Shown here: one piece after another, positions 55,392-63,906 of the stretch
How positions within the stretch are numbered: the first letter of the stretch is position 1
Layout of the letters: each line of letters starts with the position of its first letter
Program-made: the position numbers and the translations under genes
Notes under the pieces: generated by a model
Told to the model about the DNA's origin: nothing
Databases searched by the model: none
The model's input: only the letters and a program-made list of their open reading frames with translations
Source: Lacinutrix venerupis
GTDB lineage: Bacteria; Bacteroidota; Bacteroidia; Flavobacteriales; Flavobacteriaceae
Assembly (NCBI RefSeq): GCF_003663945.1
Contig: NZ_RCCH01000009.1
Location: 51,938-115,937 of the forward strand
Reading direction: 5' to 3'
DNA length: 64,000 bases

Positions 55392-56183
55392 ATGCAGAAA
55401 ACAGTTTTCAAAATATCAAAAATGGATTGTCCTTCTGAAGAAAATCTAATTAAGATGAAGCTATCTGATATAGATGGTATCAAACAACTTGATTTTAATT
55501 TAGAAGAAAGAATCTTAACACTATATCATAATTCAAATGTAAATGAAATTGGTAATGCCTTAAATGAATTAAAATTAAATGAAAGTTTAATCAGTTCAGA
55601 AGATACAGATACAATTATTACTGAATCTACAAGGAGTCAATCCAAACTGTTGTGGACAGTTCTAATCATCAATTTTGCATTTTTTATTATCGAAATGAGT
55701 ACAGGACTTATTTCAAAATCAATGGGATTAGTTGCTGATAGTTTAGATATGTTGGCAGATTCATTTGTTTACGGATTGAGTTTAATAGCGGTTGGTGGTA
55801 CAGTTTTAAAAAAGAAACGGATTGCAAAATATGCAGGCTATTTTCAGATAACACTTGCAATTATCGGAATCGTTGAGGTAATACGTAGATTTTTAGGCTA
55901 TGAAGCTTTACCTGTATTTTCAACAATGATTATAGTTTCAGTATTTGCTTTGATTGCAAATGGCATTTGCTTGTACCTCTTACAAAAATCTAAAAGTCAA
56001 GAAGCACATATGCGTGCCAGTATGATTTTTACCTCTAATGATATTATAATAAATCTTGGCGTAATTACAGCAGGCGTTTTAGTCAATTGGCTGCATTCTG
56101 GTATTCCAGATTTAATTATAGGAATCATTGTATTTGGATTGGTGATACAAGGTGCTTTCAGGATATTAAAATTAAGTAAGTAA
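55392..56183 (+). CDS. CDF-type cation transporter with HMA-like head
   Basis: 263 aa. The first ~70 residues resemble an HMA ferredoxin fold with a single MDCPSEE motif (one Cys rather than CxxC). Then six hydrophobic helices of the cation diffusion facilitator type. The usual first metal-site motif is ADSLDMLADS and the second SNDIIIN, so Asp replaces the common His; metal preference is therefore uncertain. Located between the Cu ATPase (4 bp) and the DUF305 gene (26 bp). Confidence 0.82.
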   Translation: MQKTVFKISKMDCPSEENLIKMKLSDIDGIKQLDFNLEERILTLYHNSNVNEIGNALNELKLNESLISSEDTDTIITESTRSQSKLLWTVLIINFAFFIIEMSTGLISKSMGLVADSLDMLADSFVYGLSLIAVGGTVLKKKRIAKYAGYFQITLAIIGIVEVIRRFLGYEALPVFSTMIIVSVFALIANGICLYLLQKSKSQEAHMRASMIFTSNDIIINLGVITAGVLVNWLHSGIPDLIIGIIVFGLVIQGAFRILKLSK

Positions 56184-56209
56184 AAAGTTTAACTATAAAA
56201 TCAAAAATT

Positions 56210-56692
56210 ATGGAAAATTCAAAAGAACACTCAAACAAAGGAAATTACAAAACCTTCTTTATAATGTTGGCTTGCTCATTTGTAGCAATGTACATAACGA
56301 TGTATTTAAACACCTATTCCATAGACCACGTATGGTTTAGTCTAACACGATTCTATATGACGTGTTTAGGAATTTCAACAATGGCAGTAATAATGTGGTT
56401 TTTTATGCGAAAAATGTATAATGATAAAAAGAAGAATATCGCAATACTCGCAAGTAGTTTCATTCTGTTTGTTGGTGCATTAGGGTTGGTAAGAACACAA
56501 GCACCCATTATTGGTGATGTCCTTTGGATGAAAGCAATGATACCACATCATTCTATCGCTATTTTAACAAGTGAAAGAGCAGATATTCAAGACCCAGAAG
56601 TTAAAAAATTAGCAGAAGACATTATAAAAGCACAACGTAAAGAAATAGAAGAAATGAAAGCAATGATAAAACGATTAGAGAATGAAAAATAA
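56210..56692 (+). CDS. DUF305 family membrane-anchored protein
   Basis: 160 aa. Three hydrophobic helices, then a helical C-terminal domain with MIPHHSIAILTSERADIQDP, a truncated form of the DUF305 core whose HH is a suspected metal ligand. Ends in a charged coiled coil (RKEIEEMKAMIKRLENEK). DUF305 proteins are common in copper islands of Bacteroidota. It overlaps the adaptor gene by 11 bp, indicating translational coupling. Confidence 0.8.
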   Translation: MENSKEHSNKGNYKTFFIMLACSFVAMYITMYLNTYSIDHVWFSLTRFYMTCLGISTMAVIMWFFMRKMYNDKKKNIAILASSFILFVGALGLVRTQAPIIGDVLWMKAMIPHHSIAILTSERADIQDPEVKKLAEDIIKAQRKEIEEMKAMIKRLENEK

Positions 56693-58460
56693 TAAAATAG
56701 TCATATATATTGGCATACTCGTAGTAGGTGTATTATTGGGTTGGTTGCTTTTTGGTGGCTCGACAAATGAAGAAATAGACCATAATCACGATGCGGTTGC
56801 AGCAACCAATCAAATGTGGACGTGTTCTATGCATCCACAGATTATGCAACCAGAGCCAGGCGACTGCCCCATTTGTGGTATGGATTTAATTCCTGCGGAA
56901 AGCGGAAGTGATGGCTTAATGGCAGACCAATTTAAACTAACAGAAAATGCGATGGCATTAGCCAATATTCAAACAACTGTTGTAGGCAAGGGAAATGTTG
57001 AAGGCAACACCATAAAGTTATCTGGTAAAATTGCTGAAAACGAAGAAGCCAATGCAGTACAGGTAAGTTATTTCGCTGGAAGAATTGAACGTTTGAATGT
57101 GAGTTTTACAGGCGAAGAAGTTCGTAAAGGTCAATTATTGGCAACCATTTATTCGCCAGAACTCTATGCAGCACAACAAGAATTAATCACAGCAGCTTCT
57201 TTAAAAGCATCGCAACCTGCTTTATACAAAGCAGTCCGTAATAAATTGAAATTATGGAAGCTCTCTGAAAATCAAATCAACCAGATTGAAGAAACAGGAA
57301 AAGTAAAAGAAAACTTTCCTGTTTATGCAACCGTTTCGGGTACTGTTACAGAAAAATTGGTAGAGCAAGGCGATTACATCAAACAAGGACAACCCTTATT
57401 AAAAATTGCCAATCTCAACACAGTTTGGGGAAACTTTGATGTGTATGAAAATCAGATTGACCGCTTTAAAAAAGGACAGGAAGTGATGATAACAACCAAT
57501 GCTTATCCTAATAAAGAGTTTAAAGGTAAAGTTGATTTCATTGACCCAGTTTTAAACACGAAAACAAGAACTGTAACCTTACGTGTTGTTTTAAGCAATA
57601 AGGACGATGTATTTAAACCAGGAATGTTTGTAACCGCAAATATTGAAGGCAGTACAGCTAAAAATGATGAAGTATTATCAATTCCTGCATCTTCTGTATT
57701 ATGGACAGGTGAACGTTCTGTGGTGTACCTTAAAACAAATCCAGACCAACCTATTTTTGAAATGCGTGAAATTAAATTAGGCAATCAAATTGGTAATGAA
57801 TATGAAGTTGTAGAAGGTTTATTTGTTGGTAATGAAATAGTGACTAACGGAACATTTACAGTTGATGCAGCTGCACAATTACAAGGCAAAAAATCTATGA
57901 TGAATAAAGATGGTGGTAAAGTAATGACTGGACACGAAGGACATTTAGGTATGGATAACAATGCATCCAACAAACAAACTGACCACACCAATATGAATGA
58001 GCGTTTGGAAGTATCAGAGAAATTTCAACAACAGTTAAATAGTGTTTACAATGCGTATATCAATTTAAAAGATGCTTTAGTAAAAGAAGATTCAAAAAGC
58101 ACTTCAACAAGCGCATCAACTTTACTAAAGAATTTAACCAAAGTAGATATGAAATTGTTATCAGATAATAAGGCGCATAACCATTGGATGTCATTAGAAG
58201 GCGAAATAAAATCTTCTGCAACTTCAATTTCTGAAACGTCCGATATAAAATCACAAAGAGACCATTTTAAACATTTATCATCACATCTAATCAATGCTGT
58301 ACAACTATTTGGTATCAATGAAAAGGTCTATGTAGAATTTTGTCCAATGGCAGATAACAATAATGGTGCTTATTGGTTAAGCAAAGAAGAAAAAGTAATC
58401 AATCCATATTTTGGCGAAGCAATGCTAACCTGTGGTGAAGTAAAACAAGTAATAGAATAA
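56682..58460 (+). CDS. CusB-type RND adaptor with metal-binding head and DUF3347-like tail
   Basis: 592 aa. One N-terminal membrane anchor (VIYIGILVVGVLLGWLLFGG), heavy-metal-binding motif WTCSMHPQIM...CPICGMDL (~48-72), adaptor domains (KLSGKIAENEEANAVQVSYF; GTVTEKLVEQGDYIKQGQPL; GKVDFIDPVLNTKTRT), a His/Met-rich linker (MNKDGGKVMTGHEGHLGMDN), and a C-terminal DUF3347-like domain ending FCPMADNNNGAYWLSKEE. Connects the second CusA with its TolC channel. Its position at the end of the operon, far from CusA, is unusual but typical of this group. Confidence 0.92.
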   Translation: MKNNKIVIYIGILVVGVLLGWLLFGGSTNEEIDHNHDAVAATNQMWTCSMHPQIMQPEPGDCPICGMDLIPAESGSDGLMADQFKLTENAMALANIQTTVVGKGNVEGNTIKLSGKIAENEEANAVQVSYFAGRIERLNVSFTGEEVRKGQLLATIYSPELYAAQQELITAASLKASQPALYKAVRNKLKLWKLSENQINQIEETGKVKENFPVYATVSGTVTEKLVEQGDYIKQGQPLLKIANLNTVWGNFDVYENQIDRFKKGQEVMITTNAYPNKEFKGKVDFIDPVLNTKTRTVTLRVVLSNKDDVFKPGMFVTANIEGSTAKNDEVLSIPASSVLWTGERSVVYLKTNPDQPIFEMREIKLGNQIGNEYEVVEGLFVGNEIVTNGTFTVDAAAQLQGKKSMMNKDGGKVMTGHEGHLGMDNNASNKQTDHTNMNERLEVSEKFQQQLNSVYNAYINLKDALVKEDSKSTSTSASTLLKNLTKVDMKLLSDNKAHNHWMSLEGEIKSSATSISETSDIKSQRDHFKHLSSHLINAVQLFGINEKVYVEFCPMADNNNGAYWLSKEEKVINPYFGEAMLTCGEVKQVIE

Positions 58461-58492
58461 TAAATCAAGTAATAACAATTAAATTTTAAACA

Positions 58493-58987
58493 ATGAATTT
58501 TTCAAAGAAAAATCACGAACACAAAAACAAAAATGTAATCGACGTGAGTAAAAAAGTAATTTTAAGTGTAGCTGTAATAGCAGCATTAGGTTTAACAAGT
58601 TGTAAAAACGAAACCAAAAAAGAAACAGAAACCACAACTACTGAAATGTCAAAAGATATGGCAATGACAGACCTGTCTTTTGGTGTAAGAGGAAATTGCG
58701 GAATGTGTAAAAACACTATCGAAAAAGCAGCTAACGGTGTTGAAGGTGTGGCAAGTGCCAATTGGGACGTTGATAAAAAGAAGATTGATGTGTCATTTGA
58801 TGATTCAAAAACGGATGCAATGGCAATCCATAAAGCAATCGCAGCTTCAGGTTATGATACCGAAAAAGTAGCTGGTGATGAAGAGGCATTTAACAGTCTT
58901 CCATCTTGCTGTCAATATAAACACGATATGATAATGAATAAATCTGGTGAAGAAAAAAGTGATGACCATTCAAACCACGACCATTAG
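58493..58987 (+). CDS. HMA-domain lipoprotein
   Basis: 164 aa. An unusually long polar head (MNFSKKNHEHKNKNVIDVSK) precedes the hydrophobic signal with lipobox LTSC at ~34-37, so an internal start near VSKKVIL is also possible. The HMA fold has GNCGMCKNTIEKA as the CxxC metal site, then ANWDVDKKKIDVSFDD. The C-terminus has a CC pair and a His-rich tail (SDDHSNHDH). Likely a periplasmic copper chaperone for the pump. Last gene of the operon, followed by a terminator. Confidence 0.85.
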   Translation: MNFSKKNHEHKNKNVIDVSKKVILSVAVIAALGLTSCKNETKKETETTTTEMSKDMAMTDLSFGVRGNCGMCKNTIEKAANGVEGVASANWDVDKKKIDVSFDDSKTDAMAIHKAIAASGYDTEKVAGDEEAFNSLPSCCQYKHDMIMNKSGEEKSDDHSNHDH

Positions 58988-58997
58988 ATCAATAATG

Positions 58998-59027
58998 AAA
59001 GAGTCTTTTTCGGAAGGCTCTTTTTTA
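58998..59027 (+). terminator. Terminator of the copper operon
   Basis: AAAGAGTC / GGCTCTTT stem (one G-U pair), 10-nt loop, T6. Confidence 0.65.
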
Positions 59028-59397
59028 TTCCATACAAGTCAAAACCTAGTTTTTTTGCTTGCTTCGATTTGAGTCTGTCGAAAGCTCAAAATCCTTTGTG
59101 TTATTACGCGAGCAATACATAGTTGGTTTTATGTTATAATACTTGTATCCAACGCTATAATAGCACATTGCTTGTTTTATTTAAAAGTATCTATATAAAT
59201 AAATTAGTACAATAAAAAAGCAAAGGGCTATTGCTAATGCTTAAAACCTCTATTCCGCAACAAAACTGACCCAAAGCTAAGTTGTATAATAGAAGCAATA
59301 GCTTCACTTCTCTCATTTTTTTAGACGTCTATCTTACCTCAAATTTTTGTTTGCTTCATTTCGTTAACTTTCATTTTATAAAAAATAATAAGGTACG
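59028..59397. other. Noncoding right-end region of the element
   Basis: About 370 bp without a credible gene. It contains scattered inverted repeats, for example GGCTATTGCT with a later AGCAATAGCT, and TTGG...CCAAC around 59122-59152. I see no transposase or tRNA. Confidence 0.3.
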
Positions 59398-59658
59398 ATA
59401 ACAAAAACAATAGAAGTACAAGAAATTACAGTAGATGAATTAGTAGATAAGCTTTTAATAAAAATAAAACATTATTTAAATGATTTGCATACTAATGGAA
59501 GTGAAGCGTATTTAACAAGACAAGAAACGGCAGATTTTTTAAAAATTAGTTTAGTTTCACTTTGGAATTGGACAAACAAAGGTATTATAAAGAGTTACGC
59601 TATTGGTAATAAACGCTATTACAATAAACAGGAAATATTAGCTATACTCAGAAAATAA
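59398..59658 (+). CDS. Small HTH_17 protein near attR, with an ATA in place of the start codon
   Basis: 86 residues from ATA at 59398: (I/M)TKTIEVQEITVDELVDKL, then the HTH YLTRQETADFLKISLVSLWN and WTNKGIIKSYAIGNKRYY, a full excisionase-type domain. The upstream frame closes at TAA 59389-59391, and there is no ATG, GTG or TTG before the conserved start, so either ATA is used as a rare initiator or an ATG start was lost by one substitution. Preceded by AATAATAAGG. Possible RDF or regulator paired with the integrase at the other end. Confidence 0.6.
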   Translation: MTKTIEVQEITVDELVDKLLIKIKHYLNDLHTNGSEAYLTRQETADFLKISLVSLWNWTNKGIIKSYAIGNKRYYNKQEILAILRK

Positions 59659-59698
59659 CAATAATTATACAGGCAGTAATAGCGAAATTACACAGTGA

Positions 59699-59724
59699 TT
59701 TTTCTGCAAATTTTCTGCAAATAA
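59699..59724 (+). repeat. Right copy of 26-bp terminal repeat
   Basis: Identical to 30838-30863, two TTTTCTGCAAA units, located 43 bp before attR. Probable arm-type integrase sites. Confidence 0.75.
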
Positions 59725-59725
59725 A

Positions 59726-59765
59726 AAAACCAACATTTACAAAAGCTTTGTAAAGTGTTGGTTTT
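59726..59765 (-). terminator. Hairpin serving as terminator for tRNA-Arg at the element's right end
   Basis: AAAACCAACATTTACAAA-agc-TTTGTAAA(g)TGTTGGTTTT, 18 bp with one bulged base. Read leftward it ends in T-rich sequence, 5 bp beyond the tRNA 3' end, replacing the chromosomal terminator displaced by the insertion. Confidence 0.7.
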
Positions 59766-59767
59766 AT

Positions 59768-59816
59768 TAGTGACCTCGACAGGATTCAAACCTGTAACCT
59801 CTTGAGCCGTAATCAA
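59768..59816 (-). repeat. attR: 49-bp direct repeat within tRNA-Arg
   Basis: Identical to 30678-30726. Here it is part of the intact tRNA gene, so the element brings its own 3' half of the tRNA. Confidence 0.95.
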
Positions 59817-59844
59817 GTGCGCTATTCAGTTGCGCCACGAGGCC
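59771..59844 (-). tRNA. tRNA-Arg (anticodon ACG)
   Basis: 74 nt, intact. The acceptor stem GGCCTCG/CGAGGTC has one G-U pair, and the anticodon arm is CTTGA-TTACGGC-TCAAG, giving ACG (read as ICG after modification). T arm AGG-TTTGAAT-CCT within CTCGAC context, discriminator A, no encoded CCA. It serves as integration site of the 29-kb element; gene function is preserved. Confidence 0.95.
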
Positions 59845-59857
59845 AATTTTGTGGGTG

Positions 59858-59888
59858 CAAATATATCTCTTTTTTATATAATGTTCAA
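59858..59888 (-). promoter_or_regulatory. Promoter of tRNA-Arg
   Basis: On the minus strand TTG (59886-59888) and TATATTTG (59858-59865) are 20 bp apart; the -7 box lies 13 bp before the tRNA. Confidence 0.65.
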
Positions 59889-59923
59889 AATATAATCGAA
59901 AAATATATATATTTTATTTGCAA

Positions 59924-60076
59924 TTAGTCTAATGCGTTTTTAGTTATATATAATTTCCAACCAAAAATAGCCATCTGTAATTTAGTGGCTTTTGATAAGT
60001 CTAATTTTTGCTTTGTATAACTTGGCAATATTGCCTTGTTTATTTTAGCAAGTATTTTAAATGCTTGTTTTTTCAT
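59924..60076 (-). CDS. 50-aa conserved flavobacterial protein
   Basis: Too short for usual ORF cutoffs. ATG complementary to 60074-60076 reads MKKQAFKILAKINKAILPSY, continues TKQKLDLSKATKLQMAIFGW and ends TKNALD. Very similar short proteins ending in the same way recur in Flavobacteriaceae, some labelled SsrA-binding protein, though it has no SmpB fold. Basic and probably helical, function unknown. Confidence 0.65.
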   Translation of the reverse strand: MKKQAFKILAKINKAILPSYTKQKLDLSKATKLQMAIFGWKLYITKNALD

Positions 60077-60589
60077 AACTCAGAAAAAATCCTATGTTTT
60101 AAATTCAAAATTATACTTTTTATTAATGTTCGCCAAACTCTGTTTACTTTATAATATAGTAAAACCTATTCTAGACTAAGTTTTACATATTAATTTTACA
60201 GACATATCAATAATATAAAATCGATAATAATTTTAGCAAGTGTTAGCATAATTTTTAGGTTTAAAGGTTAATAAAAACAGTCATTTTCATGATTGTTTTT
60301 TAAATATATCTATTTTAAATATTTACCACCAAGTAAAACATTAAAAAACGATGCAATTCACTTTACTTATATAACAAAAAAAACCTAAAAAATTTCAATA
60401 TTAAACCAAGTTACTTAAACATAGTTTTAATTTAAAACCTTATAAGATAATTAACATCAAAATATAAAACTTTTGTAGAGCCTTTTTTTACTAAGATTTT
60501 AAAACCAAGGACTATTTTATTAAAAAAAACATCCAAAAGTAGATTTTCATTAATTAAATCTTTAACAGTTAAATAATCTATCAACTTTA
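60077..60589. other. AT-rich intergenic region
   Basis: About 510 bp, extremely AT-rich, with no gene, tRNA or clear hairpin that I can support. Confidence 0.4.
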
Positions 60590-60617
60590 TTGAAATTAAG
60601 TTATAGTCGTATATTTG
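60590..60617 (+). promoter_or_regulatory. Promoter of the secreted endonuclease
   Basis: TTG at 60590-60592 and TATATTTG at 60610-60617, spacing 17 bp. The -7 box overlaps the upstream TTG codon at 60615, which supports the ATG at 60633 as the real start. Confidence 0.65.
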
Positions 60618-60632
60618 AAAAAAAAAGCCCAA

Positions 60633-62609
60633 ATGAAAAAACACTTTCAATATCTCGTATTATTATTTTTATGTAATATTACTTATGGTCAAGTTGTAAT
60701 TAATGAATTAGATTGCGACACACCTAGTACCGATACTAAAGAGTTTATAGAATTAAAAACTCCAAATGCAAATACTAGTTTAGACGGTTATGTTTTAGTA
60801 TTGTTTAATGGCTCTAACACAAGTAGTACAGGAGGAAAAAGCTATTATACTTTAGATTTAGATGGTTTTATTACCGATGTTAATGGGCTATTTGTTATAG
60901 GTAGCGATTTAGTTACTCCATTTCCACAATTTGTTATCCCTCAAAATTTAATTCAAAACGGACCAGATGTTGTTGCTATTTATCAAGCAAATGCTTCAGA
61001 TTTCCCAGATCAAACCGATGCTACAATAACTAATTTAGTAGATGTTTTAGTTTACGAAACTAATGATGCTGTAACAAATTTGCTTGAATTTTTTAATGAT
61101 GCTCCTGGTTTTGAAACAATTCAACAAATAAATGATAATGGTACTAATGCTAATCCAAAGTCCATTCAACTTAACAATGATGGGTCTTATACAGCAGCTA
61201 CTCCAACACCAAGACAATTAAATGATGGTAGTGGTGTTGTTTTTAACCCTATTGCAATTTCTACTTCTCAGTTTCAATATACAGAAGGAGAAACTTTTGA
61301 TGTTACATTTACAACAGAAACTAATGTAACAGCAGATACTACTTTTTCGTTTACTTTAGACAATTTTGGTTTTAATACTTCAGATTATTCTGGAACTACA
61401 ACAGTAACTATTCCTAACGGACAAAATACTGTTTCTACAACTATTACTTTAATTGACGATACTTTAGATGAAGGTGATGAAGAACTTTTAATTAAGTTTT
61501 CAAGTCTATCCACTCCTTACATTCCATTTAATAATTTTGTTACTATTAGAGTCGTTGATAACGATTTTGTTATAGCACCATTTGGTAAGCCTACAACTCC
61601 AACTTTCGACATAGTTAACAGTACACAACCAGACGGTTATTATGATTCTTTAAACGGACTATCTGGAGCTAATTTAGAGCAAGCAATACAAGATATAATT
61701 GCCGAAGAAGGCGTTGTTAGAGCACAAACTTACTCAGATATTATAGATATTCTAAAAGAAGCAGATCAAAATCCAGAAAACAGTAACCAAGTATGGTTGC
61801 TTTATACTGAACAAGGTAGAGCAAAATTAGACCTTCAAGGTAACGGAAGTAGCGTAGGAAAATGGAATAGAGAGCATACTTTCCCAAGATCTTTAGCAGG
61901 CTATTTTAGTATTGAAGAAGATGACATTGCAGATGGCATAGAAACATACTGGAATACAACCGCAGATTCTCTTAGACATGGAAATTCTGATGCTCATGCA
62001 CTGAGAGCTGCAGACGGACCAGAAAACAGCTCAAGAGGTAACCAACATTATGGAGGTACAGAATACAATGGCCCTACCGGAAATTCAGGAAGCTTTAAAG
62101 GAGATGTTGCACGAAGTGTTTTATATATGCAATTACGCTATAATGGTTTATCTGTTGAAAATGGTTTTCCTACTGCAAACGGTCAAATGGGAGATTTAGC
62201 AACATTATTACAATGGCATAACCAAGATCCACCAGACGATTTTGAAATGAATAGAAACAATGTAATCTATACATGGCAATTTAACCGAAATCCATTAATT
62301 GATATGCCCGAATTAGTAGACTATATTTGGGGAGCTAATGTAGGACAACAATGGCAGAACACTTTAAGTGTTAATAATTATAATAAAGAAATTGTAAAAC
62401 TATATCCAAATCCTGTAGATAATCAGCTTTTTGTTTCTGGAGCATATAATGAATATCATGTTATTATTTATTCAGCTGAAGGTCGAAAAATTGAATCGCA
62501 CACGCTAAAAAATAACTCAGCTTTAAATTTAGATTTATCTAGCGGAATGTATTATGCTAAAATTTCTACTGAAGGCAATATAGAAACCAAAAAATTTATT
62601 GTTAAATAG
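60633..62609 (+). CDS. Secreted endonuclease I with lamin-tail and T9SS type A sorting domains
   Basis: 658 aa from ATG 60633. Signal peptide ending TYGQ. Domain order: lamin-tail-like domain (VVINELDCDTPSTDTKEFIE, ~20-190), Calx-beta-like region (~205-310, VTFTTETNVTADTTFSFTL), endonuclease I/EndA domain (~350-560) with WNREHTFPRS and DSLRHGNSDAHALRA and NQHYGG, then a T9SS type A sorting domain (KLYPNPVDNQLFVSGAYN to KKFIVK). Non-specific extracellular nuclease exported by the type IX system, useful for phosphorus or nucleotide scavenging. Confidence 0.93.
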   Translation: MKKHFQYLVLLFLCNITYGQVVINELDCDTPSTDTKEFIELKTPNANTSLDGYVLVLFNGSNTSSTGGKSYYTLDLDGFITDVNGLFVIGSDLVTPFPQFVIPQNLIQNGPDVVAIYQANASDFPDQTDATITNLVDVLVYETNDAVTNLLEFFNDAPGFETIQQINDNGTNANPKSIQLNNDGSYTAATPTPRQLNDGSGVVFNPIAISTSQFQYTEGETFDVTFTTETNVTADTTFSFTLDNFGFNTSDYSGTTTVTIPNGQNTVSTTITLIDDTLDEGDEELLIKFSSLSTPYIPFNNFVTIRVVDNDFVIAPFGKPTTPTFDIVNSTQPDGYYDSLNGLSGANLEQAIQDIIAEEGVVRAQTYSDIIDILKEADQNPENSNQVWLLYTEQGRAKLDLQGNGSSVGKWNREHTFPRSLAGYFSIEEDDIADGIETYWNTTADSLRHGNSDAHALRAADGPENSSRGNQHYGGTEYNGPTGNSGSFKGDVARSVLYMQLRYNGLSVENGFPTANGQMGDLATLLQWHNQDPPDDFEMNRNNVIYTWQFNRNPLIDMPELVDYIWGANVGQQWQNTLSVNNYNKEIVKLYPNPVDNQLFVSGAYNEYHVIIYSAEGRKIESHTLKNNSALNLDLSSGMYYAKISTEGNIETKKFIVK

Positions 62610-62633
62610 TATCTTCGTTAAAAAAGTAATTTT

Positions 62634-63572
62634 ATGAGTATACTTTGGGTAATTTTAGGCTTGGTACTATTAGTTGTTGGTGGTGATTTTTTAGTAAAAG
62701 CCTCAATTGCTTTATCTTTTAAATTAAACATTTCTAAGATGGTAATTGGTATGACGGTAGTATCTTTTGCAACATCAGCACCAGAGTTATTAGTAAGTAT
62801 TCAAGCAGCATTAAATAATGCACCTGCAATTGCTATTAATAATGTAGTAGGCTCTAATATTGCAAACATTGGCTTAGTTTTAGGTGTTACAGCACTTATA
62901 GGACCTATAGCAGTAGATAAATCTTTCTATAAGCTTAATTGGCCGGCAATGTTATTATTCTCGCTTATATTATATTATTTTCTTGCTAACGACAGTATAT
63001 TATCAACAATCGAAGGCATCATTTTATTTTGTATGCTTGTAGTATTTATTATTATTCTTTTAAAGAAATCTAATACAGAAGTAGATTCTGAAGAAGTTAG
63101 TGATGCCTTGGCTGCTATTGGCAATTATAAAATTTTATTATGGTTAATAATTGGTGCTACAGCGTTATACTTTGGTTCTGTTTGGCTAGTAGATGGAGCA
63201 AAAAGCCTAGCACAATCTTTAGGTGTTAGCGATGCTGTTATTGCCGTTACCGTTATTGCTATTGGTACAAGTGTACCAGAATTAGCAGCTTCAATTATTG
63301 CTGCTGCTAAAAAAGAAAAAGCACTCTCTTTAGGAAACTTAATAGGATCTAATATTTTTAATATAGGTTCTGTTTTAGGTTTAACCTCTATAGTAACAGC
63401 TATTCCTGTTACAGACATAAAAATATTAAACAACGATATTTTTTGGATGATTGGCTTTGCCTCTATCCTACTACTTCTTATTCTAATTCCAAAGCGCATG
63501 CAAATAAGCAGATATAAAGGATTATTTTTAGTTGCTGGTTATTGCTTGTTTTTATATTTCTCTTTTAAGTAG
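62634..63572 (+). CDS. Calcium/sodium antiporter (CaCA family, YrbG-like)
   Basis: 312 aa, ten hydrophobic helices in two inverted halves. The alpha-repeat motifs are clear: MTVVSFATSAPELLVSIQAA with NNVVGSNIANIGLVLG in the first half, VIAIGTSVPELAASIIAAA with GNLIGSNIFNIGSVLG in the second. Exchanges Ca2+ for Na+ across the inner membrane. Lies 24 bp after the nuclease gene. Confidence 0.93.
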   Translation: MSILWVILGLVLLVVGGDFLVKASIALSFKLNISKMVIGMTVVSFATSAPELLVSIQAALNNAPAIAINNVVGSNIANIGLVLGVTALIGPIAVDKSFYKLNWPAMLLFSLILYYFLANDSILSTIEGIILFCMLVVFIIILLKKSNTEVDSEEVSDALAAIGNYKILLWLIIGATALYFGSVWLVDGAKSLAQSLGVSDAVIAVTVIAIGTSVPELAASIIAAAKKEKALSLGNLIGSNIFNIGSVLGLTSIVTAIPVTDIKILNNDIFWMIGFASILLLLILIPKRMQISRYKGLFLVAGYCLFLYFSFK

Positions 63573-63856
63573 TTTTTAAATTATAGCTATAGTTTTAAAC
63601 AAGCTTTTATTAGCTTAAAGGCATTGTATCTTATCCATCGTTAAACAATAAGTTACACAATAAAATAATCCTGTACAATTCCTCTAAACAATAGTAATTA
63701 CAGTCAATTACTTCTGTTATTTAATAGCTTTAAAACAAAGGTGTTTTATGCTTTAAATAATATTTAATCACTAGCTAAGTATCAATTAAATTATTTAACG
63801 TAAGCGCACTCATACATTCCATTCGATATTGTAATACCTAATATAACATATAATAA
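63573..63856. other. Intergenic region without visible feature
   Basis: 284 bp, AT-rich, no ORF or RNA gene that I can support. Confidence 0.4.
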
Positions 63857-63886
63857 AAAACGCCCAAACTTATGTTTGGGCGTTTT
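63857..63886. terminator. Bidirectional terminator between antiporter and T9SS protein
   Basis: AAAACGCCCAAAC-ttat-GTTTGGGCGTTTT, 13-bp perfect stem with A/T tails. Confidence 0.9.
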
Positions 63887-63906
63887 AGTTTTTAATAATT
63901 TAACGT

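Larger units (their letters stand above)
30678..59816. mobile_element. Integrated element of about 29 kb with metal-resistance cargo, in tRNA-Arg
   Basis: Bounded by 49-bp att repeats. The left end holds a tyrosine integrase, an excisionase-like HTH gene, a P4-type helicase and unknown genes. The right end holds a second small HTH gene. The cargo consists of two heavy-metal efflux sets. Ends share a second 26-bp repeat, probably integrase arm sites. No relaxase, coupling protein, secretion ATPase or phage structural gene is seen. The element reads as a genomic island or satellite-type integrative element, probably needing a helper for transfer. Excision would restore the tRNA locus with its old terminator. 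Confidence 0.9.

Noticed and set aside
59118..59300. Insertion-sequence remnant in the right end of the element
   Set aside because: Some inverted repeats, but no transposase fragment and no target duplication that I can see.
60432..60650. 72-codon minus-strand ORF before the endonuclease
   Set aside because: Overlaps the endonuclease promoter and start, extremely AT-rich composition, no recognisable features.
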